From NCBI RefSeq assembly GCF_016862315.1, contig NZ_BOMS01000042.1:38773-102772 (forward strand): DNA of 64,000 bases, in the 5' to 3' direction. Below are positions 1-10,928 of this stretch, one piece after another. Made by a program: the position numbers and the translations under genes. How positions within the stretch are numbered: position 1 is the stretch's first letter; each line of letters starts with the position of its first letter. The notes beneath the pieces were generated by a model. It saw only the letters and a list, made by a program, of their open reading frames with translations. It was not told the origin of the DNA and searched no databases. This DNA comes from Actinoplanes palleronii (GTDB lineage: Bacteria > Actinomycetota > Actinomycetes > Mycobacteriales > Micromonosporaceae).

Positions 1-543
1 AGCCAGGAGCATCACGTGTTCATCGGCACCCTGCGGGACAACGTGGCGATGGCCCGGCCGCAGGCGCCGGAGCCGGACGTCCGGACCGCGCTCGCCGCCG
101 TGCACGCCCTGGAGTGGGCGGACGGGCTGCCGGACGGGCTGGACACCGTGGTCGGCGACGGTGGGCTGCCGCTGACCGCGGCTCAGGCGCAGCAGGTGGC
201 GCTGGCCCGGCTGATCCTCGCCGATCCGCACACGCTGGTGCTGGACGAGGCGACCGCGCTGCTGGACCCCCGGGCGGCCCGGGACCTGGAACGGTCGCTG
301 GCCGCGGTGGTGCACGGGCGGACCGTGGTAGCGATCGCACACCGGTTGTTCTCGGCACACGACGCCGACCGGGTCGCGGTGGTGGAGAACGGGCGGATCA
401 CCGAGCTGGGGTCGCACGACGAGCTGGTCGCGGCGAACGGGCCGTACGCGGCGTTGTGGCGGTCGTGGCAGGGCGGTGGCGTACCGGAGAAGCCGCCGGA
501 CCAGCGGCGGCCGGAAGACGACCGCCTGCTGGAGAGTCACTGA
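1..543 (+). CDS. ABC transporter ATP-binding domain, C-terminal part (5' end outside window)
   Basis: The reading frame is open from base 1, so the gene begins upstream of the window. What remains is the second half of an ABC-exporter type nucleotide-binding domain. A Q-loop (SQEHHVF) lies at the very start, followed by a region equivalent to the signature motif, Walker B (TLVLDEAT) and the H-loop (AIAHRL). The signature is degenerate: LTAAQAQQ stands where LSGGQ is expected. Such a loss is typical of one half of heterodimeric exporters, which keep only one competent ATP site. The membrane domain, and therefore the substrate, are not visible. The C-terminal 25 residues are a polar tail. A strong hairpin follows the stop codon. 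Confidence 0.85.
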   Translation, partial: SQEHHVFIGTLRDNVAMARPQAPEPDVRTALAAVHALEWADGLPDGLDTVVGDGGLPLTAAQAQQVALARLILADPHTLVLDEATALLDPRAARDLERSLAAVVHGRTVVAIAHRLFSAHDADRVAVVENGRITELGSHDELVAANGPYAALWRSWQGGGVPEKPPDQRRPEDDRLLESH

Positions 544-549
544 AAAGCC

Positions 550-584
550 GACAAGGCGCGTCCCGTAGGGAGACGCGCCTTGTC
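550..584. terminator. Bidirectional terminator between ABC exporter and groEL
   Basis: A perfect 13-bp inverted repeat (550-562 with 572-584) has a 9-nt loop. It lies between the convergent ends of the ABC gene and groEL and can serve both strands. Confidence 0.8.
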
Positions 585-596
585 AGGAACAACCGA

Positions 597-2255
<1,659 letters not shown>

Positions 2256-2264
2256 TCACGCACC

Positions 2265-2298
2265 GGCGCCCTGCCCCGAAATGCCGGAACAGGGCGCC
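2265..2298 (-). other. Hairpin in groES-groEL spacer
   Basis: A 9-bp inverted repeat (2265-2273 with 2290-2298) with a 16-nt loop lies between groES and groEL. It has no T-run. It could be a leaky terminator or mRNA-processing site that changes the groES:groEL ratio. Confidence 0.45.
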
Positions 2299-2316
2299 TG
2301 TGCAGTCAGTTAGGTC

Positions 2317-2625
2317 TTACTTCTCGATGACCGCGAGGACGTCGCGGGCGGAGAGCACGAGGTACTCCTCGCCGGCGTACTTGACCTCGGTGCCGCCGTA
2401 CTTCGAGTAGAGGACCACGTCGCCGACAGTGACGTCGAGCGGAACTCGGTTGCCCTTGTCGTCGATCCGGCCGGGGCCGACAGCAAGGACGGTGCCCTCC
2501 TGCGGCTTCTCCTTGGCGGTGTCGGGGATCACGATGCCGGAAGCGGTCGTGGTCTCAGCCTCGTTCGCCTGGACCACGATGCGGTCCTCGAGCGGCTTGA
2601 TCGCAACCTTGGTCGCGGTAGTCAC
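2317..2625 (-). CDS. groES: 10 kDa co-chaperonin GroES
   Basis: This is the heptameric lid of the GroEL chaperonin. The family core is clear ([14 protein letters not shown], then [22 protein letters not shown] and YSKYGGTEV). I place the start at the GTG at 2625, giving 102 residues, rather than at the ATG two codons upstream. AGGAGG then sits about 8 nt before the start, and the N-terminus reads [14 protein letters not shown] as in other actinobacterial GroES proteins. It is the first gene of the groES-groEL1 operon. The leader is about 150 nt, and the promoter overlaps two CIRCE elements. Confidence 0.96.
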   Translation of the reverse strand: MTTATKVAIKPLEDRIVVQANEAETTTASGIVIPDTAKEKPQEGTVLAVGPGRIDDKGNRVPLDVTVGDVVLYSKYGGTEVKYAGEEYLVLSARDVLAVIEK

Positions 2626-2755
2626 GGGCATACCCTCCTGGGTACAGGTTTCGCCGGCCTTGAACCAGGCCGGTCAATGCCTCATGCCACCGGGCGGGGC
2701 CGTCGTCGCGGGTGCCGGTCCGCCTGGTGCCTAACCGCACGGACGGGCCGGGCGG

Positions 2756-2782
2756 CTGGCACCCTCATGTTGAGAGTGCTAA
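2756..2782 (-). promoter_or_regulatory. CIRCE operator 1 (HrcA site), proximal to groES
   Basis: The perfect half-site GAGTGCTAA (2774-2782) is preceded, after exactly 9 nt, by a 6/9 match to TTAGCACTC (2756-2764). It lies at or just downstream of the predicted transcription start. HrcA binding here would block groES-groEL transcription. Confidence 0.75.
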
Positions 2783-2786
2783 CCGG

Positions 2787-2815
2787 AGATTATGCCGGAA
2801 CTAGCACTCCGTCAA
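2787..2815 (-). promoter_or_regulatory. groES-groEL promoter
   Basis: Reading the minus strand, TTGACG (2815-2810) is followed after 17 nt by TAATCT (2792-2787), close to the vegetative sigma consensus. The -35 overlaps CIRCE 2, and the start region abuts CIRCE 1. Confidence 0.75.
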
Positions 2816-2827
2816 CCAGAGTGCCAA
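2801..2827 (-). promoter_or_regulatory. CIRCE operator 2 (HrcA site)
   Basis: CTAGCACTC (2801-2809), a 9-nt spacer and GAGTGCCAA (2819-2827) match the TTAGCACTC-N9-GAGTGCTAA consensus with one mismatch per arm. The element covers the -35 of the groES promoter and ends 28 nt before the divergent methyltransferase start, so HrcA might also touch that gene. Confidence 0.85.
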
Positions 2828-2854
2828 CCTGTCACGCCGGGGAGAATGCCTGGT

Positions 2855-4036
2855 GTGACCCCTGAACTTCTTGCTCTGCTGCAGACCCCGTTAGGGGTGG
2901 AAGCCCTGGCCGCGGCGGCCGAGGTCGGCGACGGCGAGCCACTCGCCGCGGCCTCGGCCCTTCGGGCCCGGGGCTTCGGCGCGGAGCTGGCCGCAGCCGC
3001 ACTCACCCAGGCTAGTTTGCGCCGCCGTGCGGCGGTGAAGTTCGGCCCGGACGCCTCCGGAATGTTCTTCACCCGGCCCGGCCTGGAACAGGCCACCCGC
3101 GCGGTGGTCGCCGACCGGCGGGCCGCGAGGCTCGCCGCGGCCGGCGTCGAGACCCTCGCCGATCTCGGCTGCGGGCTGGGGTCCGACGCGATGGCCGCGG
3201 CCCGGCACGGGATCACCGTGTACGCCGTCGACGCCGACCCGGCCACCGCCGCGCTGGCCGCCGCGAACGCGCGCACCGCGGGCCTGGCCGACCGGATCAC
3301 GGTGACCTGCGCCGACGCCACCACCGTCGAGGTGGAGAAGTACGACGCGGTGTTCGCCGACCCGGCCCGCCGGCAGGCCGGCCGGGGGCGGGTGTTCGAC
3401 CCGAAGTCGTACTCGCCGCCGTGGGACTTCGTCGCCGGGCTGGCCGATCGGGTTCCGCGCACTGTGCTCAAACTGGCGCCGGGCATCGACCACGGCCTGC
3501 TGCCGCCGGGCGCCGAGGGCGAGTGGGTGAGCGTCGGCGGCGACCTGGTCGAGGCGGCGTTCTGGTGCGGCCCGCTGGCGTCGGCACAGCGGCGGGCGAC
3601 CCTGCTCGGCTCGGGCCCGGACGTGGCCGAACTCACCGGTTCGGGTGTCGAGCGGGGCACTGTCGGCCCGGTCGGCGCCTGGTTCTACGACCCGGATCCG
3701 GCAGTGGTGCGTTCGCATCTGGTCGCCGAGTTCGCCGCGTCGATCGGCGGCCGGCTGGGCGACCCGGAGATCGCCTACGTCTACACCGACGACCCGGTCG
3801 ACACGCCGTACGCCCGGCGGCTGGCGGTGACCGACATGCTGCCGTTCTCGCTGAAGCGGCTGCGGGCGCTGCTGCGCGAGCGGGGCGTGGGCACCCTGGA
3901 GATCCGTAAGCGGGGCTCGGCCCTGGTCCCCGACCAGCTGCGCAAGGACCTGAAGCTGTCCGGGCCGCACGCGGCCGGGCTGGTGCTGACCAAGGTGGCC
4001 GGCGCGCCCACCGTGCTGCTGACGGCGCACTCCTGA
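2855..4036 (+). CDS. Class I SAM-dependent methyltransferase with THUMP-like C-terminus
   Basis: The central part is a Rossmann methyltransferase. The SAM-binding glycine motif (LADLGCGLGSDAMAAA) is followed by an acidic motif (VYAVDADP) and an FADPARR stretch where the catalytic (N/D)PP-type motif is expected. The C-terminal third (DMLPFSLKRLRALL ... LEIRKRGSALVPDQLRKDL) resembles the THUMP-like domain of actinobacterial RNA methyltransferases, so an RNA substrate is possible but unproven. The GTG at 2855 gives 393 residues with GGGGAG about 10 nt upstream. The in-frame ATG at 2846 lies against the same RBS and is less likely. It is divergent from groES, a neighbourhood I recall from Streptomyces. 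Confidence 0.85.
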   Translation: MTPELLALLQTPLGVEALAAAAEVGDGEPLAAASALRARGFGAELAAAALTQASLRRRAAVKFGPDASGMFFTRPGLEQATRAVVADRRAARLAAAGVETLADLGCGLGSDAMAAARHGITVYAVDADPATAALAAANARTAGLADRITVTCADATTVEVEKYDAVFADPARRQAGRGRVFDPKSYSPPWDFVAGLADRVPRTVLKLAPGIDHGLLPPGAEGEWVSVGGDLVEAAFWCGPLASAQRRATLLGSGPDVAELTGSGVERGTVGPVGAWFYDPDPAVVRSHLVAEFAASIGGRLGDPEIAYVYTDDPVDTPYARRLAVTDMLPFSLKRLRALLRERGVGTLEIRKRGSALVPDQLRKDLKLSGPHAAGLVLTKVAGAPTVLLTAHS

Positions 4037-4057
4037 CGGCTGGGTAACGTGCGGCAC

Positions 4058-4540
4058 ATGCCGAAGAAGGCGGCCGGCACCCCGGCCACTGTGCTGCTGA
4101 CCGCGGAGCGAGTGGCGTTCACCCTGCATCCGTACGAGGTGTCGCCGGACGCGCCGAACTACGGCGCCCTGGTCGCGGCGGCGCTCGGGGTGGCGCCCGC
4201 GCTGATGTTCAAGACGCTGGTGGCCGAGGTGGACGCCAGGCTCGTGGTCGGTGTCGTACCGGTCACTGGCGATCTTGATCTGAAGGCGCTGGCCCAGGCG
4301 GCCGGCGGCAAGCGGGCGGCGCTGGCCGACCGGGCGGCGGCCGAGCGGAGCAGTGGGTACGTGCGCGGCGGCATCAGCCCGCTGGGCCAGCGCAAGCGGC
4401 TGCCCACGGTGATCGACGACTCGGCACAGGCATTGGATCTGATGTATGTCTCGGCGGGCCGGCGCGGTCTCCAGCTCTGCCTGGCGCCGGCCGACCTGAT
4501 CCGGCTGACGAGCGCGACCGTGGCGGCGATCCGGGCCTGA
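4058..4540 (+). CDS. ybaK: YbaK-type Cys-tRNA(Pro)/aminoacyl-tRNA deacylase
   Basis: This is a small cytosolic editing enzyme that hydrolyses mischarged Cys-tRNA(Pro). The 160-residue product has the YbaK/EbsC layout: TPATVLLTAERVAFTLHPYE at the N-terminus, the conserved substrate-pocket lysine in LMFKTLVAE, and the late motif GYVRGGISPLGQRKRLPTVI with the invariant GGISP. There is no clear RBS; the start could be ATG 4058 or GTG 4049. It lies 21 nt after the methyltransferase and may share its transcript. A compact terminator follows. Confidence 0.92.
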   Translation: MPKKAAGTPATVLLTAERVAFTLHPYEVSPDAPNYGALVAAALGVAPALMFKTLVAEVDARLVVGVVPVTGDLDLKALAQAAGGKRAALADRAAAERSSGYVRGGISPLGQRKRLPTVIDDSAQALDLMYVSAGRRGLQLCLAPADLIRLTSATVAAIRA

Positions 4541-4559
4541 CCCCGGCTCGGCGGGCTCC

Positions 4560-4580
4560 GAGGTCACTCTGAGTGACCTC
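4560..4580 (+). terminator. Intrinsic terminator after ybaK
   Basis: A 9-bp perfect stem (4560-4568 with 4572-4580) with a 3-nt loop is followed by TTTT. Confidence 0.85.
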
Positions 4581-4833
4581 TTTTGATGCGATTAGCGACT
4601 TTTCCGGCCCGGCCGCGCTCCCATGACGCCTGACGTGTTGCCGGATTGTTATCCCTCGTTACGAGATAGATCACCGGGGTGCCTTGTGTTCCAGGCCACA
4701 TCCGGAATACGTTGCCGGGCACAACAAACCGGCACCTGGTCCATCGGCGCACGGGGACGACGCTCCCAGGCACGTCCCATTCCTGCGAAATCCGATGATG
4801 GCTCCGGATTTACCCCCCGAAAGGACATACGGT

Positions 4834-5934
4834 ATGCGTAAGGGACTGTTCGCCCTTGCCGCGGTCGGGCTGCTGGCGACCGGCAGCATGGCCGCTTGTG
4901 GCGATAAGAGTGACGACACCTCCACCGCCGGTGGCGAGAAGAAGGCCGGCAAGGTCGGCGTCATCCTGCCGGACACCAAGAGCTCGGCCCGCTGGGAGAC
5001 GGCGGACCTCAAGTACCTGACCGAGGCGTTCAAGGCCGCGGGCGTGGACGCCGAGATCAAGAACGCGCAGGGTGACAAGGCCTCGTTCCAGACCATCGCC
5101 GACGGCATGATCCAGAGCGGCGTCAAGGTCCTGATGATCGTCAACCTGGACTCGGGCACTGGCAAGAACGTCCTGGAGAACGCGACGAAGGCCGGCATCG
5201 CGACGATCGACTACGACCGTCTCACGCTCAGCGGTGGCGCCAACTACTACGTGTCGTTCGACAACAACGAGGTCGGCAAGCTGCAGGGCCAGGGCCTGGT
5301 GGACTGCCTGACCGCGGCGAAGGCCGTCAAGCCGGTCGTCTCGTACCTGAACGGCTCGCCGACCGACAACAACGCCACCCTGTTCAAGGAGGGCTACGAC
5401 TCGGTCCTCAAGCCGAAGTTCGACGCGAACGAGTACGTCAAGGGCCCGGACGACGCCGTGCCGGACTGGGACAACGCCAAGGGCGGCACGATCTTCGAGC
5501 AGCAGCTCACCAAGGACCCGAAGATCGCCGGCGTGCTCGCCGCGAACGACGGCCTCGGCAACGCCGCGATCGAGGTGCTGAAGAAGAACAAGCTGAACGG
5601 CAAGGTCCCGGTGACCGGCCAGGACGCCACCGTGCAGGGCCTGCAGAACATCCTCGCCGGCGACCAGTGCATGACGGTCTACAAGGCGATCAAGAAGGAG
5701 GCCGACGCGGCCGCCGAGCTGGCGATCGCGCTCGCCAAGGGCGACACCCCGACCACGGCCACCAGCACCGTGACCGACCCGGAGTCGAAGGCGGCGGTCA
5801 AGTCCGTGCTGCTCAAGCCGGAGTCGATCACCAAGGCGAACGTCAAGACCGTGATCGACGACGGCTTCGTGACCAAGGCCGAGCTGTGCACCGCCGCGTT
5901 CGCGAAGGCGTGCACCGACGCGGGCATCAGCTGA
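4834..5934 (+). CDS. Sugar ABC transporter substrate-binding lipoprotein (xylose type)
   Basis: This is an extracytoplasmic sugar-binding protein of the periplasmic-binding family 1/4 (XylF/RbsB-like). The 366-residue product begins with a lipoprotein signal peptide whose lipobox ends in SMAAC (Cys22). The first lobe starts KVGVILPDTKSSARWE, and the hinge-proximal stretches MIVNLDSGTG, YVSFDNNEVG and VLAANDGLGN are typical. The RBS GAAAGGA lies about 8 nt before the ATG. Upstream (4581-4833) a weak promoter candidate TTGTGT-N17-ATACGT can be seen, but no operator I can name. The ATPase and permease follow, and a ROK regulator suggests xylose or a related sugar. Substrate identity is inference. 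Confidence 0.9.
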   Translation: MRKGLFALAAVGLLATGSMAACGDKSDDTSTAGGEKKAGKVGVILPDTKSSARWETADLKYLTEAFKAAGVDAEIKNAQGDKASFQTIADGMIQSGVKVLMIVNLDSGTGKNVLENATKAGIATIDYDRLTLSGGANYYVSFDNNEVGKLQGQGLVDCLTAAKAVKPVVSYLNGSPTDNNATLFKEGYDSVLKPKFDANEYVKGPDDAVPDWDNAKGGTIFEQQLTKDPKIAGVLAANDGLGNAAIEVLKKNKLNGKVPVTGQDATVQGLQNILAGDQCMTVYKAIKKEADAAAELAIALAKGDTPTTATSTVTDPESKAAVKSVLLKPESITKANVKTVIDDGFVTKAELCTAAFAKACTDAGIS

Positions 5935-5980
5935 CTTTCGCTGAAGCTGAAGCTGACGCTGACGCGACAGCACCTCCGCT

Positions 5981-6033
5981 GAACCCGGCACCGGCGCCGC
6001 TCACGTCCGCGTGGGTGGCGCCGGTGCCGGTTC
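5981..6033 (+). other. Long hairpin between binding-protein and ATPase genes
   Basis: A 17-bp stem with one bulged base (5981-5998 with 6017-6033) and an 18-nt loop lies in the 145-nt gap. It is preceded by a short imprecise repeat of GCTGAA/GCTGAC units (5938-5963). Such a structure after a binding-protein gene commonly protects the upstream mRNA and attenuates the downstream genes. Confidence 0.65.
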
Positions 6034-6079
6034 CGCGTACCCCCCGAACGGCCGGTCACCGAACGAAGGAGAACCACCC

Positions 6080-6879
<800 letters not shown>

Positions 6880-6883
<4 letters not shown>

Positions 6884-8136
6884 CCACCACGCTCGAGACC
6901 GCCGGTGGCGTCAAGGTCGTCAAGCCGACCGTCGCCTCACACATCAGGGACTACTGGGGCCGGGTCCGTGGCGGTGACCTCGGCTCGCTGCCCGCCGCGC
7001 TGGGCCTGGTCATCCTCGTGGCGATCTTCGGCTCGGCCCGGCCGGACACGTTCTTCAGCCCGGGCAACTTCGCGAACCTGTTCAACCAGGCCGCCGGGGT
7101 CACGATGATCGCGATGGGCCTGATCTTCGTCCTGCTGCTGGGCGAGATCGACCTCTCCGCCGGTTTCGCCTCCGGCGTCTGCGGCGCGGTGATGGCGATC
7201 CTGCTCACCGAGAAGGGTTACCCCGAGGTCGTCGCGCTGGTGGCCGCCCTGGTCACCGGCGTGGTGATCGGCCTGCTGCTCGGCGTGCTGGTGGCGAAGG
7301 TCAACATTCCGTCGTTCGTGGTCACGCTGGCCTCGTTCCTGGCCTTCCAGGGCGTCCTGCTGAACATCCTCGGCGAGGGCAAGAACATCTCGATCCCGGA
7401 CGGCTTCATCAAGTCGCTGAACAAGGACAGCCTCCCGGTGACCTGGAGCTGGATCCTGGCCATCGGTTCGGTGGCGATCTTCGCCCTGGTCCAGTTCCTG
7501 CGGTTCCGCGGCCGGGCCTCCCGCGGCCTGGTGACCGAGCCGATCGGCATCATTCTGCTCCGGATCGCCGGCATCGCGGCGCTGCTGCTGACCACCACCG
7601 CCGTGCTGACCCAGGAACGGGCGATCAACACGGCGATCGCCTCGCTGAAGGGTGTCCCGATCGCGGCGCCGGTGATCGGCGGCTTCCTGGTGCTCTGGAC
7701 GTTCGTACTGGGCCGCACCACCTACGGCCGGCACGTCTACGCGGTCGGTGGCAACGCCGAGGCCGCCCGGCGCGCCGGTATCCCGGTCGACCGGATCCGG
7801 ATCTCGGTGTTCGTGATCGGTTCGTTCATGGCCGCGGTCGGCGGCGTCATGCTGGTCAGCCGGGCCGGCTCGGTCGACCCGAACACCGGTGGCAGCAGCA
7901 CGCTGCTCTACTCGGTGGGCGCCGCGGTGATCGGTGGCACCAGCCTCTTCGGCGGCAAGGGCAAGATCATCCACGCGGTGATCGGTGGTGCGGTGATCGC
8001 GGTGATCGACAACGGGATGTTCCTGCTGGAGTACTCGTCCGGCACCCGCTACATGTTCACCGGCATCATCCTGCTCATCGCGGCCGGCGTGGACGCGCTG
8101 GCCCGGCGCCGGGCTGCGGCGTCCGGCAACCGATGA
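6880..8136 (+). CDS. Sugar ABC transporter permease (XylH-like)
   Basis: This is an integral membrane channel of the branched-chain/sugar permease family. It has 418 residues with about ten hydrophobic segments, for example around residues 38-58, 72-90, 100-130 and 135-160. The conserved stretches GEIDLSAGFASG, VKTVNIPSFVVTLASF-like (here VNIPSFVVTLASF), YAVGGNAEAARRAGI and GGTSLFGGKG match sugar permeases of the XylH/RbsC type. The long form, with an insert around residues 165-250, is characteristic of XylH. The gene is translationally coupled to the ATPase. A 31-nt gap separates it from the ROK regulator, suggesting one operon. Confidence 0.93.
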
Positions 8137-8167
8137 GCGAGCGGCGGGAGCGGGGAACGGAAGGCTG

Positions 8168-9346
8168 ATGCGCACGGGCCCCAGCCAGGACGAGGTCCGC
8201 CGGCACAACCTCGGGACGCTGCTCCGATATGTGCATGTGCACGGCGCCACGTCCCGGGCGGAGCTCACCAGCCGGCTCGGTCTCAACCGCAGCACGATCG
8301 GGGCGCTCACCACCGAGCTGATCGGCGCGGGGCTGGTCAGCGAGGCGGTGCCGAAGGAGACCGGCCGGGCCGGGCGACCCTCGCTGGTCGTCCGGCCCGA
8401 GTCGGAGCGGATCTTCGCGTACGCGCTGAGCATCGAGGTGGACCGGGTGCGTGCCGCCCGGGTCGGGCTGGGCGGCCGGATCCTGGAACAGCACGAGACC
8501 CGGCGCCCGCCCGGGATGAGCGCGGACGAGGCGGTCGAGCCGCTGGCCCGGTTCGTCCACGCGATGCACGACCGGACCCCGTCCGACGCCCGCTGCGTGG
8601 GCAGTGGCCTCGCGGTGGCCGGCATGGTCCGCCGGGAGGACGGGATGGTCCGGCTGGCGCCGACCATCGGCTGGGTCGAGGAACCGGTGGGCGCGGTGCT
8701 GCGGGCCGAACTGGGCGATCCGGGCCGGCTGACGGTCGGCAATCACGCCGACGTCTGCGCGCTCGCCGAACATGCGCGCGGTGCGGCAGTCGCCTGCGAC
8801 AACGTCATTTATCTGTACGGGGACGTCGGCGTCGGCGCGGGCATCGTGGCCGGCGGCCGCCGCGTCACCGGTCACGGCGGCTACGGCGGCGAGGTCGGCC
8901 ACATGGTGGTCAACCCGTACGGCCGGCCGTGCGACTGCGGCTCCCGGGGCTGCTGGGAGACCGAGATCGGCGAGCACGCGCTGCTGCGCCTGTCCGGTCG
9001 CGCCGACCGCAGCGGGCGGGACGTGGTACTCGAAGTGGTGGACGCCGCGGTACGCGGTGACATCCAGGCCCAGCACGCGCTGCGGCACGTCGGCGACTGG
9101 ATCGGTTTCGGCGTCGGCAACCTGGTCAACATCTTCAACCCGGAGGTGGTGATCTTCGGGGGCACCCTGCGCGACGTCTACCTGGTCGCGGCCGCCCAGA
9201 TCCGCAGCCGGCTCAACTCGGTCGGGCTGCCGGCCTGCCGGGAGCACGTCCGGCTGCGTACCCCGGAGCTCGGCGCGGACGCCGCGCTGATCGGGGCGGC
9301 CGAACTCGCGTTCGAACACCTCCTGGACGATCCACTGGTCTCGTGA
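8168..9346 (+). CDS. ROK-family transcriptional regulator, probable regulator of the sugar transporter
   Basis: The product has an N-terminal winged helix (residues about 10-65; SRAELTSRLGLNRSTIGALT) followed by a ROK sugar-sensing domain. The ROK signature is complete: GYGGEVGHMVVNPYG and the zinc-binding cluster CDCGSRGCWE. The 392-residue length is normal for XylR/NagC-type repressors. The RBS GGAAGG precedes the ATG by 5 nt. As last gene of the transporter operon it probably represses it and is released by the transported sugar or a metabolite; XylR-like function is inference from context. Confidence 0.9.
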   Translation: MRTGPSQDEVRRHNLGTLLRYVHVHGATSRAELTSRLGLNRSTIGALTTELIGAGLVSEAVPKETGRAGRPSLVVRPESERIFAYALSIEVDRVRAARVGLGGRILEQHETRRPPGMSADEAVEPLARFVHAMHDRTPSDARCVGSGLAVAGMVRREDGMVRLAPTIGWVEEPVGAVLRAELGDPGRLTVGNHADVCALAEHARGAAVACDNVIYLYGDVGVGAGIVAGGRRVTGHGGYGGEVGHMVVNPYGRPCDCGSRGCWETEIGEHALLRLSGRADRSGRDVVLEVVDAAVRGDIQAQHALRHVGDWIGFGVGNLVNIFNPEVVIFGGTLRDVYLVAAAQIRSRLNSVGLPACREHVRLRTPELGADAALIGAAELAFEHLLDDPLVS

Positions 9347-9380
9347 TCACCCGGCAGGCGTGTGTCATCGCGGAAGATCT

Positions 9381-10865
9381 ATGCTGCCGCGCATGCCCCC
9401 GCCCCTTGCCGATTCACCGCTCGAAGTGGACGGTGTCCGTACGCTCCTCGCGCCGACCACCGGCCCGATGCACGCGGGCCTGGTCTTCCGGGTCGGCCTG
9501 GTGGACGAGCCACTGGCCCGGCGCGGGATCACCCACCTGGTCGAGCACCTGGTGGCGCACGGGCCGGGCCGGGCCGGTGCGCACCGGAACGGCCGGACCG
9601 GGGTCGAGCACACCTATTTCCACGTGCAGGGCACCGAGAGCGAGGTCGCCGAGTTCCTGACCGGGATCGGCGAGCGGCTGCGGAACCTGCCGCTCGGGCG
9701 GATCGCCGAGGAACGGGACGCGCTGCGGGCCGAGGCGGCCGGCCGGCCCGCCGCCGATCCGCTGCCGATGTGGCGGCACGGCGCCCGTGACTACGGCCTG
9801 CCGAGCTACCCCGAGCTGGGTCTCGACCAGCTCGGCGCGGACCAGCTGAACGCGTGGGTGGCCCGCTACTTCACCAGGGAGAACGCCGTGCTCTGGGTAG
9901 CCGGCGAGGCGATCCCGGCCGGGCTGCGGCTCGACCTGCCGGGCGGTGAGCGACGCCCGGCGCCGGTCGCCTCGGTGGCGCTGCCGAACACACCGGCTTC
10001 CTTCGCCGGTGGCTCCGGTGACCTGGCCTGGGACACCGTCGTCCGGCGGGAGCCACGCGCCGCGGTCCTCGCCAACGTGCTGGAACGCCGGATGACCCGG
10101 GACCTGCGGGACACCGGCGCGCAACGGATCCGGACCCGGTACGAGCCCCGCGCCGACGGGACCGCCCGGATCGTCGCCACCCTGGAACCCGGTCCGGACC
10201 GGACCCTCACCGGACTCGTCGGCCTGCTCTCCGCGGTCGGTGCCGGCCAGATCGACCAGGACGACGTCACCGCGGTGGCCGAGCTGACCTGTGACGGTCT
10301 GCGGGCGGCCGACGAGCGTGGCGCCCGGCTGCCCGGCCAGGCGTTCAACCTGCTCGCCGGGCACCCGGTGCAGAGCCTCGACGAGGCGTTGGCCGGGGTG
10401 CGGGCGCTGACCCGGGACGACGTGGCCGAGGTGGCCGGGACGGCGTACCGGGCCGGGCTGCTGATGACACCGGCCGGCACCGACGCGGACCTGCCCGGAT
10501 ACACGCCGGCGACGGCCACCTCGGCCGAGATGGTGACCGGCCGGACGCACCGTGGCCGGAACAACCGCGGCCTCCGGCTCGTCGCCGGTCCGGACGGGGT
10601 GAGCGTGCTCGACGGCGACACCGTCACGACCGTCCGGTACGACGCCTGCGCCGCGCTGCTGACCTGGCCGGACGGCGGCCGGCAGCTGATCGGCCAGGAC
10701 GCGCTGGTGGTCCGGGCCGAGCCCACGCTCTACCGCGGGGCCGACGGGCTGCCGGCCGAGATCGATGCCCGGGTGCCGGCCGAGTCGCGGGTCGACCTCG
10801 CGGCCCGTGAGCCGGAGACGGTCCCGCAGCCGCCGGCGCCCACCCGGTGGTTCCGCCGCGGCTGA
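9381..10865 (+). CDS. M16 (insulinase-like) metallopeptidase
   Basis: The inverted zinc motif HLVEH (residues His52, Glu55, His56) marks the pitrilysin/M16 family, and an acidic stretch (EERDALRAE, residues 110-118) lies where the third zinc ligand is expected. The 494-residue product is longer than a single M16 half. The part after about residue 380 (RTHRGRNNRGLRLVAGPDGV ...) does not look like a second peptidase domain. No signal peptide or transmembrane segment is evident, so it is probably cytosolic. The ATG at 9381 is preceded by GGAAGA; GTG 9360 and ATG 9393 are alternatives. Its substrate is unknown. It follows the ROK gene by 34 nt. Confidence 0.8.
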   Translation: MLPRMPPPLADSPLEVDGVRTLLAPTTGPMHAGLVFRVGLVDEPLARRGITHLVEHLVAHGPGRAGAHRNGRTGVEHTYFHVQGTESEVAEFLTGIGERLRNLPLGRIAEERDALRAEAAGRPAADPLPMWRHGARDYGLPSYPELGLDQLGADQLNAWVARYFTRENAVLWVAGEAIPAGLRLDLPGGERRPAPVASVALPNTPASFAGGSGDLAWDTVVRREPRAAVLANVLERRMTRDLRDTGAQRIRTRYEPRADGTARIVATLEPGPDRTLTGLVGLLSAVGAGQIDQDDVTAVAELTCDGLRAADERGARLPGQAFNLLAGHPVQSLDEALAGVRALTRDDVAEVAGTAYRAGLLMTPAGTDADLPGYTPATATSAEMVTGRTHRGRNNRGLRLVAGPDGVSVLDGDTVTTVRYDACAALLTWPDGGRQLIGQDALVVRAEPTLYRGADGLPAEIDARVPAESRVDLAAREPETVPQPPAPTRWFRRG

Positions 10866-10928
10866 AAGATCTTCAGATCGTAAGAACTCCAGGGGCCGCC
10901 TTTCAGTTTTGCGAGGCAGGATGGCCCG

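Noticed and set aside
2891..4567. A 558-codon antisense frame over the methyltransferase and ybaK
   Set aside because: Low-complexity shadow; both plus-strand genes have intact family motifs.
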